Source of the DNA: Cypionkella sp.
GTDB taxonomy: Bacteria > Pseudomonadota > Alphaproteobacteria > Rhodobacterales > Rhodobacteraceae
Assembly (NCBI RefSeq): GCF_030652235.1
Contig: NZ_JAUSBA010000048.1
Coordinates: 1-64,000, forward strand
Length of the DNA stretch: 64,000 nucleotides
Reading direction: 5' to 3'
The position numbers were made by a program, and so were the translations under genes. Each line of letters opens with the position of its first letter. Position 1 is the first letter of the stretch. Below are positions 1 through 7,800 of this stretch, piece after piece. The notes beneath the pieces are model-generated. The model saw only the letters and a list, made by a program, of their open reading frames with translations, was not told where the DNA came from and searched no databases.

Positions 1-141
1 AATCGAGAACATGTTTGGCAAGCTGAAGGATTGGCGGCGCATCCACACCCGCTACGACCGCTGCGCCCACACCTTCATGTCAGCCATCGCCATCGCGGCC
101 ATCGTCATCTTCTGGATATGATCAATGAGTCCAGAGCCTAG
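1..141 (+). mobile_element. 3' end of an IS5-family insertion sequence (transposase C-terminus plus probable right terminal repeat)
   Basis: An open frame enters from the left edge and stops at TGA 119-121. Its last 39 residues contain MFGKLKDWRRIHTRYD followed by a hydrophobic AIAIAAIVIFW tail, the typical C-terminus of IS5/IS1182-type DDE transposases (family knowledge). A few bases on lies GAGTCCAGAGCCTAG (127-141), which resembles the terminal inverted repeat of this IS group. The left end is outside the window, so the repeat pairing and target duplication cannot be verified. The element ends about 40-55 bases before the next gene. Confidence 0.75.
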
Positions 142-195
142 AGCGGCACGCTTGGCGTAGTGACTCGCCCGATTTCATAAATGGTGTTTCACAGT

Positions 196-1452
196 TTGGC
201 TTTCCGCTTCATTCATACCGCTGATTTGCATCTAGACTCGCCCTTGGTGTCGCTCGCGATGCGCAATGCTGATCTTGCTGATCAGGTGGGTGTGGCAAGC
301 CGTTCTGCATTGACCAGGATTGTCGACCTGTGTCTGACCGAGGCCGTTGATGCGCTTTTGATTGCGGGTGATCTTTGGGATGGCGGGCTGAGTTCGGCCA
401 AAACGCCACGGTTTCTGAAGCAGGAATTGCTGCGGTTGGACGAGGCGGGCATTCGCTGTTTTATCATCCGGGGCAATCACGATGCGATCTCAAAGGTCAC
501 GCGCGAGCTTGATCCGCCTGGGGGGACGCGGGTGTTTGGGCCGAAGGCCAAGACCGAAACGTTCGAAGCAGGCGGCCATCTGATCGCGGTGCATGGCGTC
601 AGCTTTGCCGAGCCTGTGGCCCCGGGTAGCCTGTTGCCGCTGTATCCGGTGGCGATGACGGGTGCGTTCAACATCGGCATGATGCATAGCTGTCTGAACG
701 GCAGCGTCGGGCACGATGTCTATGCGCCGTGCAGCGTCGCTGATCTGGACGCGCATGGGTATGATTATTGGGCTCTTGGCCATATTCATCGCAGATCAGA
801 GCATTGTGGCCGTGCAACTGTGGTGATGCCCGGTATCCCGCAGGGCCGTGATATTGGTGAGGCTGGGGCTTGTTCGGTGACCCTGGTGACGGTGGATGAC
901 GTCGGCGCTGTGGCTACTGAACAGCGCAGCGTTGCGGCGCTGCGGTTTGATCGGCTGCGCATTGATCTGACAGATATGTCTGACTGGGCCGAGGTGATTG
1001 AGGCATTGGATGCCGCATTGCGTGACATCGCGCATGTGCCACGCCCTGAGGCGTATCTGGTGCTGCGCCCGATGCTGATGGGGACGACGCCGCTTGCGTG
1101 GCGGATTGCCCGTGATCTGGACCGCTTGACTGAGGAAGCTCATACCATTGCAGCATCCGTTGGGGGGATCTGGATCGACAAGTTGGAGAATGGCACCACC
1201 GCGCGGGGGGCCGGGATCACCAGCCAGTTGCCCACCGATCTCGTCGGTATTGTTATGGCAGAGTTGCCAAGTGATCCGGCGCTGCTGGCGGCCTTGGCGG
1301 AGGCTGCGCGCGTGTTGATGCACGATTTGCCGCCCGAATTGCGCGATCTCTTGGGTGATGATGCCGCCGCTGTAGCCGCCGCAAGTGGCTTGCTGCTGGC
1401 AGACGGCAGCGTGCAGATCGTCGCCCGGCTTGGCGCGGGTGAGGCCGTCTGA
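196..1452 (+). CDS. SbcD/Mre11-like metallophosphoesterase (YhaO-type DNA exonuclease)
   Basis: Predicted two-metal phosphoesterase acting on DNA ends, like SbcD/Mre11/YhaO. Visible motifs, numbered from an ATG at 181: D15xH17 in TADLHLDSP, GD at 63-64 (AGDLWDG), GNHD at 98-101, H169 in MMHSC, and GHIH at 200-203; that is the full calcineurin-like set. A C-terminal part of about 200 residues is unassigned. The frame is open from ATG 181, but homologues normally begin directly before FRFIHTADLH, so TTG 196 (418 aa) is preferred; neither start has a good Shine-Dalgarno. Its stop overlaps the ATG of the ATPase gene by one base, the usual SbcD-SbcC pairing. Its upstream DNA is interrupted by the IS end, so its native promoter may have been displaced. 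Confidence 0.85.
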   Translation: MAFRFIHTADLHLDSPLVSLAMRNADLADQVGVASRSALTRIVDLCLTEAVDALLIAGDLWDGGLSSAKTPRFLKQELLRLDEAGIRCFIIRGNHDAISKVTRELDPPGGTRVFGPKAKTETFEAGGHLIAVHGVSFAEPVAPGSLLPLYPVAMTGAFNIGMMHSCLNGSVGHDVYAPCSVADLDAHGYDYWALGHIHRRSEHCGRATVVMPGIPQGRDIGEAGACSVTLVTVDDVGAVATEQRSVAALRFDRLRIDLTDMSDWAEVIEALDAALRDIAHVPRPEAYLVLRPMLMGTTPLAWRIARDLDRLTEEAHTIAASVGGIWIDKLENGTTARGAGITSQLPTDLVGIVMAELPSDPALLAALAEAARVLMHDLPPELRDLLGDDAAAVAAASGLLLADGSVQIVARLGAGEAV

Positions 1453-4400
1453 TGCGTTTGGAAGGTTTGGATCTGACCCGCTATGGCCGCTTTACCGAGG
1501 CAAGGCTGGCGTTTCCCGCGCCGGCACCCGGTGGGGCTGATCTGCATGTGATCTTTGGACCTAACGAGGCTGGCAAATCGACGCTGTTCTCGGCTTGGCT
1601 GGATTTTCTTTATGGTATCCCGTCGCGCAGCCGCTACGATTTCAAACATGCCGGGCCCACGATGCGGATCGGGGCTCAGATCAGCCATGCCGTTGGTGTG
1701 CTGGATCTGGCACGGCAAAAGCGCCTCGGTTCCAGTTTGCTTGATGCGCATGGCGCTGTGGTGCCGGATACTTTGCTGCAATCGGCGCTAGGAGGGCTTT
1801 CGCGCGAAGGCTATATGGCGATGTTTTCCCTGGATGATGACACGCTGGAAAAGGGTGGTGAGGGTATTCTCGCCAGCCGGGGCGATCTGGGCGAGATGCT
1901 GTTTTCGGCCAGTGCTGGGCTTGCCGGGCTTGGCCCGCAGCTGGCCGCGATCCGCGCCGAGTTGGACGGCTTCCACCGCGCCGGGGGCCGCAAGGGCGTG
2001 GTTTATGAGGCAAAGGCCCGGTTGGCCGAGCTGGATCGCCAGCGGCGCGCGCTTGACACCTCGGCTGCAACCTATCAGCGCTTGGGGCGCGATGTGGTGA
2101 TGGCCGAGCGTGACTGGAACACTGCGCGCGACGCGGAAGCCGCCATCACCCAGACCCTGCGCGATTTGCAAGCTGCGCTGGCAGTATTGCCTTTGCGGGA
2201 TCGTCTGGCGCGGCTAGAGGCCGATCATGCCCCGCTTGCGCATTTGCCGGACGCCGATGATGCGGTGGTGCAGAACCATCAGGCGCTGGAGGCGGCCCGC
2301 AGTGCTTTGGCCAGCCGGATCGCTGACCGCGCCGAGCGGATCGAAATGCTGGAAGATCGCAGTGCCAAGATGACGCCAGACTCCGCGATCTTGGGCGTGC
2401 GGGATGCCATCTTGTCGGCCGATGCGCTGCGTTCGGCGCATGACACCGCCGTGCAGGATTTGCCGCGCCGTCGCGATGAGGCCGCAAGCGTCGAGACGGC
2501 GTTGCGCGAAACGCTTGTGCGTTTGGGTCGGCCCGGTGCTGCGGTTGAGCCGCTGTTGCTTGATCCGGCGCGGCTGAGCGCGTTGCGCGGCTTGCTGGCC
2601 GAACGCTCGGGTGTTTTCACCGCCGTTGCGCGTGCGACGGAGGAGGCCACGAAGGCCAAAGCCAAGTTGGTAGCCGCGCAAAATCGGCTTGGTGATCCTG
2701 GCACGCCCGAGGATCTTGCCGGTTTGCAGGCGCTGCTGACGCGGTTTCGCACGGCAGATCCAAGTGGGGCACTGCGAGTGGCGCTGCGCGACCGAGACGC
2801 ATACGCGGCGCAGATGCAATCCGCGCTGCAAACGCTTCTGCCTTGGCAAGGTGATGCCGATGCGCTGGCAGCGCTTGCGGTTCCAGCCAGTTGGCAGGTT
2901 GAGACTTGGGTTGCCGATGCGGAACGCACGCGCCTAGCCGTGACGGATACCGAGCGCGCGTTGCAACAGGCGCAGTCCGCCCATGACAGTGCCGAGGCGT
3001 TGGCAGGGCAGGCGGCAGAGGTGTCAGCGGGTGCCACATTGGCTGATGCGGCTTCGGCGCGCAGCCAGCGCGAAGCCCGTTGGGCCGCCCACCGCGCTGA
3101 TTTGAAACCTGCAAGTGCCGATGCCTTTGAAGCGGCACTGCGGCAGGATGATCAGATTGCTGCACTTTTGGCCGACATGATGGCGCGGGCGCGGTTGGAT
3201 GCGGCAGATGCCAGTCGCCGCGCCGGGCTGGCGGCGGAAGTGTCTGCGGCGCAAGACAAGTGGACGCAGGCCTGCGCCGCACGCGATGTGCATGCGGCCA
3301 CGCTTGATGCCACTTGTGCCGCGCTTGGTTTGCCGGGGGCCGCGTTGGCAGACCTGCGCCGCTGGCTTGATCAGCGAATTGCAGCGCTGGGTGTGCGCGC
3401 GGCGCTGCGGCAGGCCGAGGATACGCTGGCCCGCGCTGAGGCCGATTTGCGGGCTGGCACAGCGGCGTTGCAAGGGACGCTTGGGCTTAGCCCAGATCAC
3501 GGTGGTTTTGATGCGCTTTGGGCCATAGCGACTGCACGGCTGGAAGCTTCGGAAAAGCACCGCGATGCGCGCGGACAACTGGCCGAGTTGCAGGCTGATC
3601 TGCACGATCGCATCAAAGATCACACCGTGGCTGAGGCCAATGCGGCGGCATGGCTGACCGCGTGGCAAACGGCCAGCGCCAGCACCGCGCTTTCAGGGCT
3701 GCCCGCTGACAGCGCAGGTTTGGGCGATATGCTCGATTTGCTGGATGCGTTGGGTCGCGATGCCGCGCTGCTTGCCGGATTGACGGACCGCATAGCCAAG
3801 ATGGAGCAGAACCGCGTAGGTTTTCGCGACGCGGTGGCGCTGATCCTGTTGGCAATCCAGTTGCCGCCTGAAACTCGTTGGGCGGACCTGCCTGCGCGTC
3901 TGCGTCAGGCTGAAGATGCCACCACCAAACTGGCCGAACTGTCGCGCAATCTAGCTGATGATCGCGAAGTGCAGTTGCAAGATCAGCGGCAGGCTGAAGC
4001 CAATGCCGGGGCGTTAAACGCGTTGGGCGCAGCGCTTGGCTGGGCAGCAGGCGGTGCCAGCCTTGGCAGCCATATCGCGGATTGCCAACGTGCCGCACAG
4101 TTGCGACGTGATATGATCGGCCTGCGCGCCGATCTTGCCAATCGTCCACAGTCAGCCGAGGGCGTGGATTTCAGCGTTTTGACGGCACAAGAGGCTGAGA
4201 CACAGGCCGCGTTAGAGTTGCGGCACAGCGAAACGCAGGCGGCCTTCGCCGTTCTGCTTGAAGCAAAGCGTCAACTAAGCGCCGTGGGCGGCGATGATGC
4301 CGTGGCGCGCCTTGAAGCTGAACGTGCCAATCTGCTGAACGCACTGCGCGACGGCGCGAAGGCGCATCTGGCCCGCCGCTTTGGTCTGATCGCGGTGGAG

Positions 4401-4841
4401 CAAGGCCTGCGCCGCTACCGCGACAGCCACCGCAGCGCCATGCTTGATCGCGCCTCGGCGGCGTTTCACAGCTTAAGCCGGGGCGCTTATACTGGCCTTG
4501 CGGCTCAACCCGATGGCGCAACCGAGGTGCTGGTGGCTTTGTCTGCGGCGGGTGGTGCGAAACTGGCCGCCGATCTGTCAAAGGGCACGCGGTTTCAGCT
4601 TTACCTCGCGCTGCGGATCGCGGGATATCACGAGTTGGCGCAAAGTCGCCCCACCGTGCCGTTCATCGCCGATGACATCATGGAAACCTTTGATGACGAC
4701 CGGGCCGCTGCGGCCTTCACTTTGCTGGCCGAGATGTCGCGCTCGGGTCAGGTGATTTACCTCACCCACCACCGCCACCTCTGCGATATCGCCCGCGCTG
4801 CTTGTCCCGATGTGCGGGTGACTGATTTGCAAGCCCTCTGA
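1452..4841 (+). CDS. SbcC/YhaN-like AAA (ABC-type) ATPase with long coiled coil
   Basis: Partner ATPase of the upstream phosphoesterase, 1129 aa. The N-terminus carries Walker A GPNEAGKST (36-44). A central region of about 850 residues is rich in Ala, Gln, Glu and Arg, as in coiled-coil arms. The C-terminal ATPase half has a signature-like LSKGTRFQLYLALR, Walker B PFIADDIMETFDDD, and an H-loop-like YLTHHRHL. This matches the YhaN branch of SbcC/Rad50 proteins, which hold or process DNA ends together with the nuclease. The ATG overlaps the preceding stop, showing translational coupling. The next gene starts 22 bases downstream, so the three genes probably form one operon. The substrate is not deducible from sequence. 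Confidence 0.85.
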   Translation: MRLEGLDLTRYGRFTEARLAFPAPAPGGADLHVIFGPNEAGKSTLFSAWLDFLYGIPSRSRYDFKHAGPTMRIGAQISHAVGVLDLARQKRLGSSLLDAHGAVVPDTLLQSALGGLSREGYMAMFSLDDDTLEKGGEGILASRGDLGEMLFSASAGLAGLGPQLAAIRAELDGFHRAGGRKGVVYEAKARLAELDRQRRALDTSAATYQRLGRDVVMAERDWNTARDAEAAITQTLRDLQAALAVLPLRDRLARLEADHAPLAHLPDADDAVVQNHQALEAARSALASRIADRAERIEMLEDRSAKMTPDSAILGVRDAILSADALRSAHDTAVQDLPRRRDEAASVETALRETLVRLGRPGAAVEPLLLDPARLSALRGLLAERSGVFTAVARATEEATKAKAKLVAAQNRLGDPGTPEDLAGLQALLTRFRTADPSGALRVALRDRDAYAAQMQSALQTLLPWQGDADALAALAVPASWQVETWVADAERTRLAVTDTERALQQAQSAHDSAEALAGQAAEVSAGATLADAASARSQREARWAAHRADLKPASADAFEAALRQDDQIAALLADMMARARLDAADASRRAGLAAEVSAAQDKWTQACAARDVHAATLDATCAALGLPGAALADLRRWLDQRIAALGVRAALRQAEDTLARAEADLRAGTAALQGTLGLSPDHGGFDALWAIATARLEASEKHRDARGQLAELQADLHDRIKDHTVAEANAAAWLTAWQTASASTALSGLPADSAGLGDMLDLLDALGRDAALLAGLTDRIAKMEQNRVGFRDAVALILLAIQLPPETRWADLPARLRQAEDATTKLAELSRNLADDREVQLQDQRQAEANAGALNALGAALGWAAGGASLGSHIADCQRAAQLRRDMIGLRADLANRPQSAEGVDFSVLTAQEAETQAALELRHSETQAAFAVLLEAKRQLSAVGGDDAVARLEAERANLLNALRDGAKAHLARRFGLIAVEQGLRRYRDSHRSAMLDRASAAFHSLSRGAYTGLAAQPDGATEVLVALSAAGGAKLAADLSKGTRFQLYLALRIAGYHELAQSRPTVPFIADDIMETFDDDRAAAAFTLLAEMSRSGQVIYLTHHRHLCDIARAACPDVRVTDLQAL

Positions 4842-4863
4842 TTTGCGTTGAACTGGAGCCGAA

Positions 4864-7800
4864 ATGTCCACCGATGTGACCGATGCCACCAAAGCCGAAC
4901 AACAGCTTGCGGAGCCCAAGCCGCTGGTCGTCCTAAAGGCGGTTTTGGCGGGCAAGGTGAACTTTGCATCCGCGCAAAACGGCGTTTCGGTGCTGCGCAG
5001 TTTGCGGCTGGTGAATGAGGGGACGGCGGCGGCGGTTAATGTGACGCTAAGTTTAACGGCCACGCCTGCGATCCTGCGCGATAAATCCTGGCGGATCGAC
5101 CGGATCGCACCGGGGACGGGGATTGATCTGGTCGATCTCGAAACGCCGCTGGACACTGCAATTTTGGGCGGGCTGGATGAGGCCGAAATCGGCCAAATCA
5201 GTTTTCAAATCAGCATTGACGGTCAGGTGACCGATCAAATGCAGCATCGTATTGAACTCCTTGCCCGCGATGAATGGGGCGGCTTGGCCGAGATGGATAA
5301 CATCCTGGCGGCCTTCGTCTCGCCCAACCAGTCGGCGGTGGCGCGACTTTTGAAAGAGGCATCGCGGTTGTTAGAGGCGGCAGGGCATTCAGGGTCACTG
5401 GAAGGCTATCAGTTAGGTGATCCTATGCGGGTCTGGATGATCGCAGGCGCGATCTGGTCGGCGGCGACCGGGCTGGGGCTGACCTATGCCGTGCCGCCTG
5501 CCTCGTTTGAACGGATGGGTCAAAAGGTGCGTGACCCCGAGCGGATCGTGGCCGAGGGTCTTGCCACCTGTTTGGACAGCACCTTGTTGCTGGCCGCAGC
5601 GTTCGAGGCGGCGGGGCTGAACACCGCGATCTTGTTTTCGCACGGCCACGCTTGGGTGGGTGTCTGGCTGGTCGCCCGCGATTTTGGGCGGCTGGTGGAG
5701 CCCGATGTGGTTGCAGTGCGCAAAGCGGCAGCTGCACGAGATTTCGTGCCGCTGGAAACCACGCTTTTGACCAAACGCCCTAGCACGGGGTTTGAGGCTG
5801 CTGTTGATGCGGGCCGAGACCGGCTGTCTGAGGCGCGCGAGACCGAGTTCATTCAGGTCGTCGATATCAAACGCGCGCGGGCGGCGCGGATTCGCCCGTT
5901 GGCAAGCCATCGTGTGGCGCAAGAGGCGAGTAATAATGATGAAGCTGTGGCCGCTGCTGCCCTGCCACGCCCACTTGATTTGGGCCGTCTGCCCGGCGAG
6001 TTGATCGAAATTGCGCCCACCACCGCTTTGGGTCGGATTGAGCGCTGGCAGCGCAAGTTGCTGGATCTGTCATTGGCCAACCGCTTGCTGAACTTCAAGG
6101 ATACCAAGCTGGCGATCCCGATGATTTGCCCGGATGTTTCCGGGCTGGAAGACCAGCTTGCCGATGGCGCGATGTTTAGGTTGCTGGCGCTGAAGGATGA
6201 ACATGCGGTGTCTGGCCGCGATTTGGCCGCCGAGGAAGCGCGTCAGATTGAAGCCGGGTTGGCGCGGGATGCGATGGCGCGGGGGCAGGTTGCCGTGCCG
6301 CTGACCAGCCGCGACATGACCAACCGACTGACCGAGCTTTACCGCAAGGCCCGCAGCGATGCCGCAGAAGGCGGCACCAACACGTTGTTCTTGGCTGTGG
6401 GATTCCTGCGCTGGAAACGCACTGATAGCGACCCGCGCCATTACCGCGCGCCGTTGCTGCTGCTGCCTGTCAAGCTGGAGCGCCGCTCCGCGCAATCAGA
6501 GTTTCGGTTGTCGCAGCTTGAAGATGAGGTGCGGATCAACGCCACATTGCTTGAATTTCTGAAGCGCGATTTTGAGTTGCGGATGCCCGAGTTGGAAGGT
6601 GAATTGCCGCGCGATGCCAGCGGTTTGGACATTCCGCGCATTTTGCAAATCTTGCGCCATAAAGTCCGGGATGTGGCTGGGTTTGAGGTGCTGGAGGATT
6701 GCGCGCTTTCTACCTTTTCCTTCGCGAAATATTTGATGTGGAAAGATCTGGTCGACCGCACCGATAACTTGCGCGAAAGTCGATTGGTGCGGCATCTGGT
6801 GGACAGCCCGACCGAAAGTTTTGCAGACAGCACCGGGGCGATGCCACAGCCCGCCGACATTGACCGAAAACATGCGCCCGCTGATCTGCTGGCACCGCTG
6901 CCCGCCGACAGCTCGCAACTGGCGGCGGTGATGGCGGCGGCGCAGCAGCGCGATTATGTGCTGATCGGGCCGCCCGGCACCGGCAAAAGCCAGACGATCA
7001 CCAACATCATCGCCGATCAGCTGGGCCGGGGTCGCACCGTGCTGTTCGTGGCCGAGAAGGCTGCCGCCTTGGATGTGGTGCATCGGCGGCTTGAGCGGCA
7101 TGGCTTGGGCACCGCAGTGTTGGAGCTGCACTCGAACAAAGCCGACCGCAAGGCGGTTTTGACACAACTTGGCCGCTCGTGGGATCGCGCCAGCGCGCAT
7201 GGCACGGCGGATTGGGTGCGAGTCACGGATGATCTGCGGGTAACGCGCGATCAGTTGAACGGTTATGTCGCGGCGCTGCATTCGCCCGGAACGCAGGGCT
7301 TCAGCGTTTATCAGGCGAATGGGCGGGTGGCGAAACGGCCTGCAGTGCTATCTTTGGCGTTCCCAAATAAGGATTGCCACAATCAGGACACTTGGCTGCG
7401 ACTGCGTGCGCTGGCGGCGGAACTGGGCCAGCGGCACCGGATTATTGCTGACTTGGGCACGGGCGGACCGCTGGCGCTGGTCGCTCCGGGGGAGTGGTCA
7501 TTTGGCTGGCAGGATGCGTTTCTTGCGGCGGCACGCCGTCTGCGGGTCACTCTGCACGAAGCGCAAGAAGCACGGCTCGGGTTGGCGCAGCAGTTGGGAT
7601 ATCCGGCCGCAGTTGTCGGTTTGGCTGATGTTGTGGCGGCATTGGGCAAAGTGCCTGCCGCCCGTTTGGGCCACCCTGCGGTATCAGAGATTGCTTTGAA
7701 CGCGGCCCCGGCGTTGCGTGCAGAACTGGCACCATTTGCCGAAGCTCTGCGGGCCTGCCGTGATCAACGGCAGGCCTTGGCTGCCAGTTATACGGATGAT

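Noticed and set aside
1-195. A direct repeat of the tRNA-Pro 3' end to pair with 11093
   Set aside because: No stretch matching the tRNA 3' end beyond a few bases is present there; the island idea remains untested within the window.
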